A stretch of DNA of 64,000 bases, taken from the NCBI RefSeq assembly GCF_900217795.1, contig NZ_OBMQ01000001.1, forward strand, positions 549,011 through 613,010, read 5' to 3'. Position numbers and translations under genes: made by a program. Positions 40,752 through 50,796 of the stretch are shown piece after piece. Origin of the DNA: Ureibacillus xyleni (GTDB lineage: Bacteria > Bacillota > Bacilli > Bacillales_A > Planococcaceae). Position 1 is the stretch's first letter; each line of letters opens with the position of its first letter. The notes below the pieces were generated by a model. It was not told where the DNA came from. It saw nothing but the letters and a program-made list of their open reading frames with translations, and searched no databases.

Positions 40752-43700
40752 ATGTTCCTTAAACGACTTGAAGTAATAGGCTTTAAATCGTTTGCTGATC
40801 GGATTGGGATTGACTTTGTACCTGGTGTAACGGCGGTTGTTGGCCCGAATGGTAGTGGGAAAAGTAATGTTACAGATGCTATTCGTTGGGTTTTAGGGGA
40901 ACAATCCGCTAAAAGTTTGCGAGGCGCTAAAATGGAGGACGTTATCTTTGCAGGAAGCGATTCTCGTAAACCACTAAACTTTGCGGAAGTAACATTAGTA
41001 CTAAATAATGAAGATGAAAAAATATCAATACCATTTACCGAAATAAGTGTGACAAGACGGGTATATCGTTCGGGTGATAGTGAATATTTGCTTAATAATC
41101 AGCAATGTCGTCTCAAAGATATTACAGACTTATTTTTAGACTCAGGCTTAGGAAAAGAAGCATTTTCGATTATTTCTCAAGGCCGTGTGGATGAAATATT
41201 AAATAGCCGTCCAGACGACCGTAGAACAATATTTGAAGAAGCAGCAGGAGTATTAAAATATAAAATACGTAAGAAAAAAGCAGAGCATAAATTAGTTGAG
41301 ACAGATGAAAATCTACATCGCGTATTAGACATTTTACATGAATTAGATAGTCGACTCGAGCCTCTACAAATTCAAGCATCTGCAGCTAAAGATTATGTCA
41401 AAATGACAGAAGAACTAAGGGAATTTGATATCGCTTTAATTGTTCACGATTTAACAAAATATGCTGGAAATTTAAAACAAGTAATGTCTGAATATGAACG
41501 CCTGCAACAAACAGAACAACAACATCTTTTCGAAATAAACAATATTGAGACGCTCGTATACGACATTCGTGATAAATTGAAAAAACTTGATGGCGACCTC
41601 GACCTAGCCCAAGAACAACTAGTAGAAGCGAGCTCTGAAGCGGAGCGTTGGGATGGCCGAAAAGCATTAATGAAAGAAAAACGGTTAAATGCAGAAAAGC
41701 AATTAACCCAACTCCAACTTTCTTTAAAGCAAGCACAACAAGAACAAGATGAATTGGCAACGAGTGAGGAAGAGAAAAAATGTTTATTTGCTGAAAAACA
41801 AAGAGAAGTTCAAACACTTAAAAATGAACTAAAGCAATTAGAATTAACGTTAAACTCATCCGCTATTGAAATCGAACAAGAAATTGAACAATCGAAAAAT
41901 AAATATATCGATTTATTAAATGAAGAAGCGACGGTAAAAAATGAATTAAAGCATATTGATGAACAGCTAGCTCTGCAACAAGAAACGGCAGAACGGATGA
42001 ATGACCGCTCTTCGGAAATGGCAAAAAAGTTAGAACATGTTATTGAAACGAAATTAAATCTTCAATCCATCTTACAAAACATTAAGAGCCAATTGAAAGA
42101 CCGCTTAGAGCAGCATGAACTAATTCAAATGAAGCTAAAGTCATCATCATCTGCTTTTGAAGAGAAACAAAAGATGTTGTACCAAGCTTATCAGCATCAA
42201 CAACAACTAAAAAGCCGAAAAGATACTTTAGCGGAACTAGAAGCCGATTTTTCAGGATTTTTCCAAGGGGTAAAGGAAATTTTGCATGCTCGTGATCGGG
42301 GTGAATTAGTTGGTATTCAAGGAGCTGTAGCAGAATTAATTCAAGTTGATGGAAAGTATTCAAAAGCAATTGAAACGGCTCTTGGTGCTCAAACTCAACA
42401 TATCGTTACTGAAACCGAACAACATGCTCAAAAAGCAATTGGTTGGTTAAAAATGAAACGTGCTGGAAGAGCTACATTTTTACCGAAAACTGTAATGAAA
42501 TCACGTTTACTTCAGCCTCAACAGTATGTGACAGCAAAAAATCATCCTGCATTTATTAGTCTTGCATTTGAATTAGTAAGCTTTGATGATGCGAATCGTA
42601 CTATTGCGGAGAATTTATTAGGAAACGTTCTAGTTGCTGCAAACCTTGAAGGAGCAAGTGAAATCGCCAGAAGCTGTGGCTACAAATATCGAGTTGTTAC
42701 TTTAGATGGTGATATTGTAAATGCTGGAGGTTCCTTAACAGGTGGAGCATCAAAGCAACAATCTTCACTGTTTTCTCGTAAAGCAGAGCTCGATGATTTA
42801 ACAATTAGGCTAGAGCAAATGGAGACTTCAATTGTTCAAGCAGAAAAAACACTTTCTGCTGAAAAGGAAATTGTTTCTAGCTTAAGGGAACAATTAGAGG
42901 TCATTAAGCTAGAAGGTGAAGCGCTTCGAAAAGAGGAGATGGAACACCGCTCAAAAATTGTTGAATTAGAAGTGGAAGAAAAGAGTTTAAAGGCAACTGT
43001 GAATGTTGCAACTTCCGAACAATCCTCAGCTTCAACAAGAAAATCTTCTCTATTACTGCAGAAGGAAGAAGCGGAAAACCGCCTTCAGCAATTAAAAATT
43101 GAGCTACATGAATTAAATGACACAGTTGAACAATTGACTAAATTAAAAGTACAAACCGAAACAGAGAAAGATAGTTTACGTGAACAATCTGCTATTAAAC
43201 GATCTGAACTTGCAGTAGTACAAGAACAATTAAGTCATATTCAAATCGCCACAGCTGACATTGCTCTAAAAAGGGCAAAAGCGAAACAGCAAGTTGAGTC
43301 AATCAATCAAGAAATTCAATGGATTCAAAACGATGATTTAAACGGTCCATCCGAAGAAGAGATTGAAAAAACTGTAGCACAATGGATGATGCGGAAAGAA
43401 GAGCTTTCAAATAAAATTCAAGTTAGTAGAGAAGCACGCTCCAACCATCAACAGAAATTATCCGTGTTAGAAGAACAATTAAAGGAGTTACAAAGAATTC
43501 ACAAAGGATTTTTAGAAAGTTTACGTTCGATTGAAGTAAGCAAAAGCCGTATGGAATTTGAAATGAATCGTCTACATACACAGTTAGATGAGCAGTATGA
43601 ACTTGACTTTGAAGATGCCGAAGCTCTCGCGATTGAAATAAAAGATGAAGATCAACTAAGACGTAAAGTAAAACTTCTAAAACAATCGATTGAAGAACTG

Positions 43701-44312
43701 GGCCCTGTTAACCTAACAGCTATTGAGGAATATGAACGTGTTTTAGAAAGACATACGTTTTTATCAGAGCAGCGTAATGATTTACTCGAAGCACAGGAAA
43801 CGTTACATGAGGCGATTAAAGAAATGGATGAAGAAATGTCTGTTCGATTTGGGGAAACTTTCTCCATGATCCAATCGCAATTTAGAATTGTTTTCCGTGA
43901 GTTATTTGGGGGAGGACAAGCAGATTTAGTACTACTTGATTCTGAAAATCTTCTAGAAACTGGCATCGAAATTGTGGCTCAACCACCTGGTAAAAAGCTT
44001 CAGAGTTTAAGTTTATTATCTGGGGGAGAAAGAGCGTTAACAGCAATTGCTTTATTATTTGCAATTTTAAACACACGTCCAGTGCCATTTGTTATTTTGG
44101 ATGAGGTTGAAGCGGCACTCGATGAAGCAAACGTTCAACGCTATAGTGAGTACTTAAGAAAATTAAGTAATGATACACAATTTATTGTCATTACCCATCG
44201 GAAAGGAACGATGGAAGGGGCAGACGTTTTATACGGCATTACAATGCAAGAATCTGGGGTTTCGAAACTAGTTTCAGTAAAACTTGAAGAAGAGGCCCTG
44301 CTTAGTAGATAG
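40752..44312 (+). CDS. smc: Chromosome segregation ATPase SMC
   Basis: The core condensin subunit, which organises and resolves chromosomes with ScpAB. 1186 residues: head N-lobe with Walker A GPNGSGKSNVTDAI (~32-45), two long coiled coils (~165-500 and ~670-1010), a hinge between them (~510-660, ending in NAGGSLTGGA), and the C-lobe with the ABC signature LSLLSGGERALTAIALLFAI and Walker B VILDEVEAALDE. Full length. Ribosome site AAGGAGG overlaps the end of rnc. Confidence 0.98.
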   Translation: MFLKRLEVIGFKSFADRIGIDFVPGVTAVVGPNGSGKSNVTDAIRWVLGEQSAKSLRGAKMEDVIFAGSDSRKPLNFAEVTLVLNNEDEKISIPFTEISVTRRVYRSGDSEYLLNNQQCRLKDITDLFLDSGLGKEAFSIISQGRVDEILNSRPDDRRTIFEEAAGVLKYKIRKKKAEHKLVETDENLHRVLDILHELDSRLEPLQIQASAAKDYVKMTEELREFDIALIVHDLTKYAGNLKQVMSEYERLQQTEQQHLFEINNIETLVYDIRDKLKKLDGDLDLAQEQLVEASSEAERWDGRKALMKEKRLNAEKQLTQLQLSLKQAQQEQDELATSEEEKKCLFAEKQREVQTLKNELKQLELTLNSSAIEIEQEIEQSKNKYIDLLNEEATVKNELKHIDEQLALQQETAERMNDRSSEMAKKLEHVIETKLNLQSILQNIKSQLKDRLEQHELIQMKLKSSSSAFEEKQKMLYQAYQHQQQLKSRKDTLAELEADFSGFFQGVKEILHARDRGELVGIQGAVAELIQVDGKYSKAIETALGAQTQHIVTETEQHAQKAIGWLKMKRAGRATFLPKTVMKSRLLQPQQYVTAKNHPAFISLAFELVSFDDANRTIAENLLGNVLVAANLEGASEIARSCGYKYRVVTLDGDIVNAGGSLTGGASKQQSSLFSRKAELDDLTIRLEQMETSIVQAEKTLSAEKEIVSSLREQLEVIKLEGEALRKEEMEHRSKIVELEVEEKSLKATVNVATSEQSSASTRKSSLLLQKEEAENRLQQLKIELHELNDTVEQLTKLKVQTETEKDSLREQSAIKRSELAVVQEQLSHIQIATADIALKRAKAKQQVESINQEIQWIQNDDLNGPSEEEIEKTVAQWMMRKEELSNKIQVSREARSNHQQKLSVLEEQLKELQRIHKGFLESLRSIEVSKSRMEFEMNRLHTQLDEQYELDFEDAEALAIEIKDEDQLRRKVKLLKQSIEELGPVNLTAIEEYERVLERHTFLSEQRNDLLEAQETLHEAIKEMDEEMSVRFGETFSMIQSQFRIVFRELFGGGQADLVLLDSENLLETGIEIVAQPPGKKLQSLSLLSGGERALTAIALLFAILNTRPVPFVILDEVEAALDEANVQRYSEYLRKLSNDTQFIVITHRKGTMEGADVLYGITMQESGVSKLVSVKLEEEALLSR

Positions 44313-44385
44313 AGAATATATTGGGATTTCTCGCTAAAAATACTTAGTGATTAGTCGGTTTTTAATTACAAAGGAGCGATTTATA

Positions 44386-45624
44386 ATGAGCTTTTTTAAA
44401 CGTTTAAAAGAAAAACTAATGGGAAGTAGTGCCGAAGAAGAGAAAGTTCAGGAAACTGACCTTAAAACTAATGTTGAAGCTGATTCGGATGTAGATTTAG
44501 ATGATGTTAAGCAAGAAGAAATAAAAGAATCGGTTGAAGAAATCATCGAAGTAATTGAAGAAGTAGAGCAACCACAAGAGGAAACTATTGAAAATACTTC
44601 TAATGTTGAAGAGACAATGCCTGCACCAGTTATAGAAGAATCAGCTGATAAGAAACCTTCAGCGTGGTCAATTACTCAAAAATTCAAAATGGGTCTAGCG
44701 AAAACACGTGATTCCTTTACATCAAAGGTGAATGATTTAGTTGCTCGTTATCGTAAAGTTGACGAAGATTTCTTTGAAGAATTAGAAGAATTATTGTTAC
44801 AAGCTGACGTTGGCTTTGAAACGGTAATGGAGTTAATGGACAAATTACGTTTTGAAGTTCAACGAAAAAACATAAAAGATACTGAAGGCATTCAAGCAAT
44901 TATTTCAGAAAAACTTGTTGAAATTTACGAAGCAGGCGAAGAAAATATTACAGAGTTAAATATGCAGCCAAATGGGGAATTAACGGTTATCCTCTTCGTT
45001 GGTGTAAACGGTGTTGGGAAAACGACAACAATCGGTAAATTAGCTCACCGTCTTAAATCTGAAGGGAAATCCGTAGTACTTGCTGCTGGCGATACATTCC
45101 GTGCTGGGGCAATCGATCAACTTCAAGTTTGGGGAGATCGCGTTGGTTGTGAAGTTATAAAACAATCAGAAGGTTCAGATCCAGCTGCCGTTATTTATGA
45201 TGCAATTGCTGCTGCGAAAAAACGCGGTGCAGATGTGTTAATTTGTGATACGGCGGGACGTTTGCAAAATAAAGTAAACTTAATGAAAGAGTTGGAAAAA
45301 GTTCATCGTGTAATATCTCGTGAAATTCCGGATGCCCCACATGAAGTATTGCTAGCACTTGATGCAACAACTGGCCAAAATGCACTTGTTCAAGCTCAAA
45401 CATTTAAAGAAGCAACAAATGTAACGGGTATTGTCCTAACGAAACTTGATGGTACTGCTAAGGGTGGTATTGTACTAGCGATTCGTAACAAACTTCATAT
45501 ACCAGTGAAATTTGTAGGGCTTGGTGAAAAAATGGATGACCTACAACCATTTGATGCAGAACGTTACGTATATGGTTTGTTTGCGGAAGGTTTAGAAAAA
45601 GAACTTGAAAAACTAGATGATTAA
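44386..45624 (+). CDS. ftsY: Signal recognition particle receptor FtsY
   Basis: The membrane-docking GTPase for SRP. ATG 44386 (MSFFKRLKEKL) follows AAAGGAGCG; an in-frame ATG at 44347 has no ribosome site. 412 residues: an amphipathic N-terminus, a very acidic A domain (~15-95, rich in Glu/Asp), the N domain, and the G domain with GVNGVGKTTTIGKLA, DTAGRLQNK and TKLDGTAKGG. Its partner Ffh is encoded downstream. A strong terminator ends the rnc-smc-ftsY transcript. Confidence 0.97.
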   Translation: MSFFKRLKEKLMGSSAEEEKVQETDLKTNVEADSDVDLDDVKQEEIKESVEEIIEVIEEVEQPQEETIENTSNVEETMPAPVIEESADKKPSAWSITQKFKMGLAKTRDSFTSKVNDLVARYRKVDEDFFEELEELLLQADVGFETVMELMDKLRFEVQRKNIKDTEGIQAIISEKLVEIYEAGEENITELNMQPNGELTVILFVGVNGVGKTTTIGKLAHRLKSEGKSVVLAAGDTFRAGAIDQLQVWGDRVGCEVIKQSEGSDPAAVIYDAIAAAKKRGADVLICDTAGRLQNKVNLMKELEKVHRVISREIPDAPHEVLLALDATTGQNALVQAQTFKEATNVTGIVLTKLDGTAKGGIVLAIRNKLHIPVKFVGLGEKMDDLQPFDAERYVYGLFAEGLEKELEKLDD

Positions 45625-45627
45625 TTT

Positions 45628-45676
45628 AAAACTACTTCAGTATTATATAGAAATAATACTGAAGTAGTTTTTATTT
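45628..45676 (+). terminator. Strong terminator of rnc-smc-ftsY
   Basis: A 19-base perfect stem: 45628-45646 (AAAACTACTTCAGTATTAT) with 45653-45671, followed by TTTT. Begins three bases after the ftsY stop. Confidence 0.93.
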
Positions 45677-45708
45677 TGAAATTTTTCGAAAGTTTAATAA
45701 TAGTTTAG

Positions 45709-45714
45709 TATAAT
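45709..45714 (+). promoter_or_regulatory. -10 box of the MFS transporter promoter
   Basis: A consensus TATAAT, 48 bases before the ATG, with a weak TTCGAA 18 bases upstream (45685-45690). It supports independent transcription of the transporter. Confidence 0.45.
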
Positions 45715-45762
45715 TATTTTTGTTTATCCTGCAAATCACTTGCCATGAAAGAAGGGTTAAAA

Positions 45763-46941
45763 ATGAATCGTCCGCAACTATGGACCAAAAATTTTATGAT
45801 TATATGTGGAATTAATCTTTTTACCCATATAGTTTTTTATAGTTTGCTTGCAACCATTTCTCAGTATGTGATTGGGCATTTTGGAAGAAGTCAAAGTGAA
45901 GCAGGTTTAGCTGTTGGAATTTACGTAATTATGGCAGTCTTTGCGCGGCTTTTTGCTGGCAAGTTGGTTGATGTGTTAGGACGTAAAAAAATCCTAATGT
46001 CTTCTGCTGTTTTGTTCTTTTTAGCAATCTTAGCCCATCAAATTGCAACAACTTACACACTGTTTCTAATTATTAGAGCAATTCATGGGTTTGCTTTTGG
46101 ATTTCTAATGACCGCAACTAGCGCAATTATGGCTGATGTTGTCCCTGATGAACGTCGAGGAGAAGGAACAGGCTATTACGCAACAGCAATGAATATTGCC
46201 ATGGCTGCGGGACCTTTTATCGGGTTATTTTTGTTGCGCGTATCTACGTTTGAAATGTTTATTTGGGTATTAGTTTTCGTAGCATTTTGCAATGTACTTG
46301 GAATCTTTTTAAATGTACCAACTCCATCACGAAAAGAAAAAGCACAATTAACTTTTTCATTAAGTGACATGTTTGAAAAAAAGGCAATGCCAATTTCAAT
46401 CTGTATTTTTGTGTTAGCTCTTGGGTATTCAAGTTTACTTTCCTTTTTATCATCGTACACAAAGGAAATTGGAAATTCTGAAGTGGCTACTTATTTCTTT
46501 GTGGTTTATGCCGCTGCATTGGTAGTAACAAGACCATTTACTGGACGATTGTTTGACCGCTTTGGAGAAAATAAATTAACCTATCCGATGCTAGTATTAG
46601 TAGTTGTTGGTTATTTTGTATTAAGCCAAGCAAATAGTGGATGGATGATCTTATTAGCGAGTGCTTTAATTGGGATTGGTTACGGTACTGTTCAATCAAA
46701 TTATCTAGCTATTGCCATTAAAGAAGTTATGTCAAATAGAAAAGCTACAGCTACTTCTACATTCTTTATTTTAATGGACTTAGCGATTGGTGTTGGACCT
46801 TATCTTTACGGAATTCTTTTAGGATTTATGAGTTACAGATCTATGTATAGCTGGACGGTGATATGGTTTGTCCTTGCAATTGGCGCTTACTATATCCTTC
46901 ATGGTCAGAAGGTAAGTAAACGAAATCGAATTCTAAACTAA
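45763..46941 (+). CDS. Major facilitator superfamily transporter
   Basis: A 392-residue membrane protein with twelve predicted TM helices. The motif-A loop between TM2 and TM3 is present (GKLVDVLGRKK) and repeated as GRLFDRFGENK in the second half. Start ATG 45763 follows AAAGAAGGG; an ATG at 45745 would contain that ribosome site. It most resembles drug:proton antiporter-type (DHA1) or YfkF/YwoG-like exporters, but the substrate cannot be told. It has its own promoter and is not part of the SRP genes that flank it. Confidence 0.88.
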   Translation: MNRPQLWTKNFMIICGINLFTHIVFYSLLATISQYVIGHFGRSQSEAGLAVGIYVIMAVFARLFAGKLVDVLGRKKILMSSAVLFFLAILAHQIATTYTLFLIIRAIHGFAFGFLMTATSAIMADVVPDERRGEGTGYYATAMNIAMAAGPFIGLFLLRVSTFEMFIWVLVFVAFCNVLGIFLNVPTPSRKEKAQLTFSLSDMFEKKAMPISICIFVLALGYSSLLSFLSSYTKEIGNSEVATYFFVVYAAALVVTRPFTGRLFDRFGENKLTYPMLVLVVVGYFVLSQANSGWMILLASALIGIGYGTVQSNYLAIAIKEVMSNRKATATSTFFILMDLAIGVGPYLYGILLGFMSYRSMYSWTVIWFVLAIGAYYILHGQKVSKRNRILN

Positions 46942-46971
46942 CTATAATGTATTATGGACAAGGAAATTCCC

Positions 46972-47001
46972 TTGACAGACACTATGGAAACCATATATGA
47001 T
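46972..47001 (+). promoter_or_regulatory. Strong sigma-A promoter of ylxM-ffh
   Basis: Consensus TTGACA (46972-46977), 18-base spacer, TATGAT (46996-47001), 32 bases before the ylxM ATG. No terminator hairpin is evident after the MFS gene, so read-through may add to it. Confidence 0.78.
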
Positions 47002-47033
47002 ACAGTAGACAAATTATGATTGGAGAGATATTG

Positions 47034-47369
47034 ATGCTACTTGAAAAAACAACACGCATGAACTTTCTCTTCGACTTTTATCAAGCATTATTAACAGATA
47101 AACAACGCAGCTATATGGAACTTTACTACTTAGACGATCTTTCTTTAGGGGAAATTGCAGAAAGTTACAAAGTTTCACGCCAAGCTGTGTACGATAATAT
47201 TCGTCGTACAGAGGCAATGCTTGAGGAATATGAAGATAAATTAAAGCTATTTGAAAAATTCGGGCAACGTCAGCAAATCCTTAAAAAATTGACGAATGCA
47301 ATAAAAGATGATTCTTCTTCTATTGAAGAGCGTCTTGAATTAATTTCACAATTAAAGGAAACGGATTAG
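47034..47369 (+). CDS. ylxM: SRP-associated DNA-binding-like protein YlxM
   Basis: A 111-residue helix-turn-helix protein found with ffh in Firmicutes; in streptococci it binds SRP RNA and modulates SRP GTPase activity. [20 protein letters not shown] matches the family N-terminus, so I take ATG 47034 after TTGGAGAG in place of ATG 47016. The sigma-70 region-4-like HTH is [25 protein letters not shown] (~39-63). Its stop overlaps the ribosome site of ffh. Confidence 0.95.
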   Translation: MLLEKTTRMNFLFDFYQALLTDKQRSYMELYYLDDLSLGEIAESYKVSRQAVYDNIRRTEAMLEEYEDKLKLFEKFGQRQQILKKLTNAIKDDSSSIEERLELISQLKETD

Positions 47370-47379
47370 GAGGCTAGAC

Positions 47380-48738
47380 ATGGCATTTGAAGGATTAGCG
47401 GAACGACTCCAAGGAACAATCCAAAAGATTAAAGGAAAAGGAAAAGTTTCCGAACAAGACGTAAAAGAAATGATGCGGGAAGTACGACTTGCATTAATTG
47501 AAGCCGACGTTAACTTAAAAGTTGTAAAAGAGTTTGTAAAAAAAGTAAGTGAACGTGCAGTTGGTGTAGAGGTTATGAAAAGTCTTACACCAGGCCAACA
47601 GGTAATTAAAATTGTGCAAGACGAATTAGTCGCATTAATGGGTGGGGAACAAAGCCCTATTAATTTCAATAACAAACCACCAACAGTCATTATGATGGTT
47701 GGTTTACAAGGTGCCGGTAAAACAACAACAACTGGGAAACTAGCGAATGTTTTACGAAAAAAATATAACCGTAAGCCGCTTCTTGTAGCAGCAGATATTT
47801 ATCGTCCTGCTGCGATTCAACAATTACAAACACTTGGAAAACAATTATCAATTCCTGTTTTTGCACTAGGCAACGATGTATCACCTGTTGAAATTGCTCG
47901 TCAGGCCCTTGAACAAGCAAAAGAAGAACACCATGATGTAGTCATTATCGATACTGCTGGTCGACTTCATATTGACGAACAATTAATGGATGAACTAAAA
48001 AATATTAAAGCATTAAAAGAACCGGATGAAGTATTTTTAGTGGTCGATGCAATGACAGGTCAAGATGCTGTAAATGTAGCGCAAAGCTTCAATGAAACTG
48101 TTGGTATTACTGGTGTAGTATTAACAAAACTAGATGGTGATACTCGTGGTGGTGCAGCCCTTTCTATTCGTGCTGTAACGGATAAGCCAATTAAATACGT
48201 TGGTATGGGCGAAAAAATGGATGCATTAGAGCCATTCCATCCAGATCGAATGGCTTCCCGTATTTTAGGGATGGGTGACGTTCTTTCACTTATTGAAAAA
48301 GCACAAGCGAACGTAGACATGGAAAAAGCAAAAGAGCTTGAAGAGAAATTCATGTCTCAAAGTTTTACATTTGATGACTTTATAGAACAATTGCAAGCTT
48401 TGAAAAAAATGGGGCCACTTGATGAATTGTTAAAGATGCTACCTGGTGCCAATAAAATAAAAGGGTTAGACAATGTAAAAGTGGATGAAAAGCAAATGGG
48501 ACGCATTGAAGCAATAATTTATTCAATGACACCTGCTGAAAAAACGAATCCCGACATTATTAATTCTAGCCGTAAAAAGCGTATTGCTACTGGATCAGGG
48601 ACATCGATTCAAGAAGTAAACAGATTGCTTAAGCAATTTGAAGATATGAAAAAAATGATGAAACAAATGACAGGTATGGCTCAAGGAAAAGGAAAGAAAA
48701 AAATGAAATTACCTGGGCTAGATTCATTGTTTAAATAA
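47380..48738 (+). CDS. ffh: Signal recognition particle protein Ffh
   Basis: The SRP GTPase that binds signal sequences on nascent chains. 452 residues: N domain (~1-90), G domain with GLQGAGKTTTTGKLA (~105), DTAGRLHID and TKLDGDTRGG, then the methionine-rich M domain (~300-452), which binds the signal peptide and SRP RNA and ends in a basic KGKKKMKLPG tail. Eleven bases downstream of ylxM, with TTAGGAGG. Confidence 0.98.
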   Translation: MAFEGLAERLQGTIQKIKGKGKVSEQDVKEMMREVRLALIEADVNLKVVKEFVKKVSERAVGVEVMKSLTPGQQVIKIVQDELVALMGGEQSPINFNNKPPTVIMMVGLQGAGKTTTTGKLANVLRKKYNRKPLLVAADIYRPAAIQQLQTLGKQLSIPVFALGNDVSPVEIARQALEQAKEEHHDVVIIDTAGRLHIDEQLMDELKNIKALKEPDEVFLVVDAMTGQDAVNVAQSFNETVGITGVVLTKLDGDTRGGAALSIRAVTDKPIKYVGMGEKMDALEPFHPDRMASRILGMGDVLSLIEKAQANVDMEKAKELEEKFMSQSFTFDDFIEQLQALKKMGPLDELLKMLPGANKIKGLDNVKVDEKQMGRIEAIIYSMTPAEKTNPDIINSSRKKRIATGSGTSIQEVNRLLKQFEDMKKMMKQMTGMAQGKGKKKMKLPGLDSLFK

Positions 48739-48777
48739 CATATTTATGTTAAATTATTAGGTGTTAAGAAAAAACAC

Positions 48778-48806
48778 TTTACAAACTACGAGAAACTTGA
48801 TAATAT
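48778..48806 (+). promoter_or_regulatory. Strong promoter of rpsP-khpA
   Basis: TTTACA (48778-48783), 17-base spacer ending in TGA, TAATAT (48801-48806): near-consensus with an extended -10. It lies 40 bases before rpsP. A short GTGTT/AACAC hairpin (48761-48777) just upstream may partly end ffh transcription. Confidence 0.78.
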
Positions 48807-48845
48807 TCTATCTTGTGTGAAACTTATTCGGAGGTGCAAATAAAC

Positions 48846-49118
48846 ATGGCAGTAAAAATTCGTTTAAAACGTATGGGAGCTAAAAAATCTCCTTTCTATC
48901 GTATCGTTGTAGCTGACTCTCGTTCACCACGTGACGGACGTCAAATCGAAACAGTAGGTACTTACAACCCACTTACTACACCAGCTACTTTAACAATCGA
49001 TGAAGAGAAAGCTCTTCAATGGTTAGCTAATGGTGCAAAACCATCTGATACTGTACGTAACCTTTTCTCAGAAAAAGGTATCATGGAAAAATTCCACAAC
49101 CAAAAATTCAGTAAATAA
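48846..49118 (+). CDS. rpsP: 30S ribosomal protein S16
   Basis: 90 residues, starting [26 protein letters not shown] at ATG 48846 after CGGAGGTG; the in-frame upstream ATG at 48813 lies in the leader. The core [16 protein letters not shown] is intact. Followed after 14 bases by khpA, as in most Firmicutes. Confidence 0.98.
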   Translation: MAVKIRLKRMGAKKSPFYRIVVADSRSPRDGRQIETVGTYNPLTTPATLTIDEEKALQWLANGAKPSDTVRNLFSEKGIMEKFHNQKFSK

Positions 49119-49132
49119 TCGGAGGTGCCACT

Positions 49133-49366
49133 ATGCAGTTGCTGATTGAAACAATCGTAAAACCACTAGTCGATTTTCCTGAAGAAGTTCGTGTTGAGAC
49201 GGACGAAAATTCAAGTCGAATTGTTTATAAACTTTCTGTACATCCGCAAGATCGAGGAAAAGTAATAGGCAAACAAGGGCGTGTTGCAAAAGCGATTCGT
49301 ACAATTGTTTACTCAGCTGCTGGTGGTCACCATAAGAAAAAGACGTACGTCGATATATTGGATTAA
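49133..49366 (+). CDS. khpA: KH-domain RNA-binding protein KhpA
   Basis: A 77-residue single-KH-domain protein (YlqC). The GKVIGKQGRVAKAIRTIV stretch carries the GxxG RNA-binding loop. In streptococci it partners with KhpB to control cell division and elongation genes. Start ATG 49133 follows CGGAGGTG. A terminator follows, so rimM and trmD form a separate unit. Confidence 0.95.
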   Translation: MQLLIETIVKPLVDFPEEVRVETDENSSRIVYKLSVHPQDRGKVIGKQGRVAKAIRTIVYSAAGGHHKKKTYVDILD

Positions 49367-49414
49367 AAGCGAATGGCAACTTGTTTAGCTAGTTGGCCAA
49401 AAGCTTAACAAATT

Positions 49415-49450
49415 AGAAGGGGACCTATTATAGGCTTTCCCTTCTTTTTT
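49415..49450 (+). terminator. Terminator of rpsP-khpA
   Basis: AGAAGGG (49415-49421) pairs with CCCTTCT (49439-49445), with an inner CCTA/TAGG helix, then six T. Confidence 0.88.
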
Positions 49451-49513
49451 ATTACTCATTTTAGTATGATAATGTCAATCAATTATTTTGACTTTAACAA
49501 AGGTGGATTTAAT

Positions 49514-50032
49514 ATGGAATGGTTTAATGTAGGTAGAATTGTAAATACACATGGGATACGTGGAGAAGTACGCGTACTTTCATCGACAGACTTTGAAGAA
49601 TTACGTTTTGCACCGGGTAGTAAATTAGCAGTATTTAAAAAAGATGAGAAAAAGCCAATTTGGGTTACAGTAGAAAGCTCTCGAAAACATAAAAATTTTA
49701 TTTTACTTACCTTTGAGGGGTACAATAATATCAATTTAGTTGAACCGTTTAAAGAGGGTATGTTAAAAGTAACGATGGATCAACTAGAAGATGATGAACT
49801 AGAAGAAAACGAATATTATTACTTTGAAATTATCGGTTGTGAAGTGTTTTCTGAGGAAGGGGAACTCATTGGTACAGTTAGTGAGATTTTAGAAACTGGT
49901 GCTAATGATGTATGGGAAGTTAAAGCATCCAATGGCAAAAAACACTATATTCCATATATCGAGGAAGTTGTGAAGAACATTGATGTTGAAGAGAAAAAAA
50001 TTACGATTCACATCATGGAAGGATTATTGTAA
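49514..50032 (+). CDS. rimM: Ribosome maturation factor RimM
   Basis: Assists assembly of the 30S head domain. ATG 49514 ([21 protein letters not shown]) follows AAAGGTGG; the in-frame ATG at 49466 falls in the intergenic region. 172 residues: N-terminal beta-barrel (~1-85) and C-terminal PRC barrel (~95-170; [22 protein letters not shown]). Its stop shares one base with trmD (TAATG). Confidence 0.96.
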   Translation: MEWFNVGRIVNTHGIRGEVRVLSSTDFEELRFAPGSKLAVFKKDEKKPIWVTVESSRKHKNFILLTFEGYNNINLVEPFKEGMLKVTMDQLEDDELEENEYYYFEIIGCEVFSEEGELIGTVSEILETGANDVWEVKASNGKKHYIPYIEEVVKNIDVEEKKITIHIMEGLL

Positions 50033-50760
50033 TGAATATTCATGTTTTAAGTTTATTTCCTGATATGTTCACAGGCGTGTTTGGATCATCCATTTTAAAA
50101 AAAGCACAGGAAAAAGAATTAGTCACATTAAATGTCTCTGATATACGGGAGTTTAGTGATAACAAACATAAACAAGTTGATGATTATCCATATGGTGGTG
50201 GCGCTGGTATGGTACTAAAACCAGAGCCAATGTTCCAAGCAGTTGAACAAATTACTCAAGGCCGAAAACCAAGAATTATTCTAATGTGTCCACAGGGAGA
50301 ACGATTTACCCAGAAAAAAGCAGAAGAACTTGCACAGGAAGACGAACTAATTTTTTTATGTGGACACTATGAGGGCTATGATGAACGTATACGTGAGTTT
50401 CTAGTGACAGACGAGATTTCGATTGGCGACTTTGTGTTAACAGGTGGCGAGTTACCTGCAATGACGGTTATAGATGCCGTTGTTCGACTCTTGCCAGGAG
50501 TATTAGGACAAGAAGCTTCTCATATTCACGATTCATTTTCAACAGGATTATTAGAACACCCTCACTATACGCGTCCAGCAGATTTTAGAGGGATGAAGGT
50601 ACCTGAAGTATTAACGTCGGGGAACCACGGTAAAATTGAGGAATGGCGTGAAGAACAATCGATAAAACGTACCTTTGAAAGAAGACCAGACTTACTAGAA
50701 CATATTGAATTAAATAAAAGGCAATTGAGCTATCTTGAAAAACTAAAGAATGAAAAATAA
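50032..50760 (+). CDS. trmD: tRNA (guanine-37-N1)-methyltransferase
   Basis: Methylates G37 next to the anticodon and so prevents frameshifting. The 242-residue SPOUT enzyme shows [27 protein letters not shown] and the knot segment [16 protein letters not shown], followed by the C-terminal helical domain with [14 protein letters not shown] (catalytic Asp). Coupled to rimM. Confidence 0.98.
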   Translation: MNIHVLSLFPDMFTGVFGSSILKKAQEKELVTLNVSDIREFSDNKHKQVDDYPYGGGAGMVLKPEPMFQAVEQITQGRKPRIILMCPQGERFTQKKAEELAQEDELIFLCGHYEGYDERIREFLVTDEISIGDFVLTGGELPAMTVIDAVVRLLPGVLGQEASHIHDSFSTGLLEHPHYTRPADFRGMKVPEVLTSGNHGKIEEWREEQSIKRTFERRPDLLEHIELNKRQLSYLEKLKNEK

Positions 50761-50761
50761 C

Positions 50762-50791
50762 TTGCAATAACTCTTGAAATTATGTTATTAT
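50762..50791 (+). promoter_or_regulatory. Promoter of rplS
   Basis: TTGCAA (50762-50767), 18-base spacer ending TGT, TATTAT (50786-50791), starting in the base after the trmD stop codon. It would give a leader of about 85 bases. Confidence 0.6.
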
Positions 50792-50796
50792 ACATT

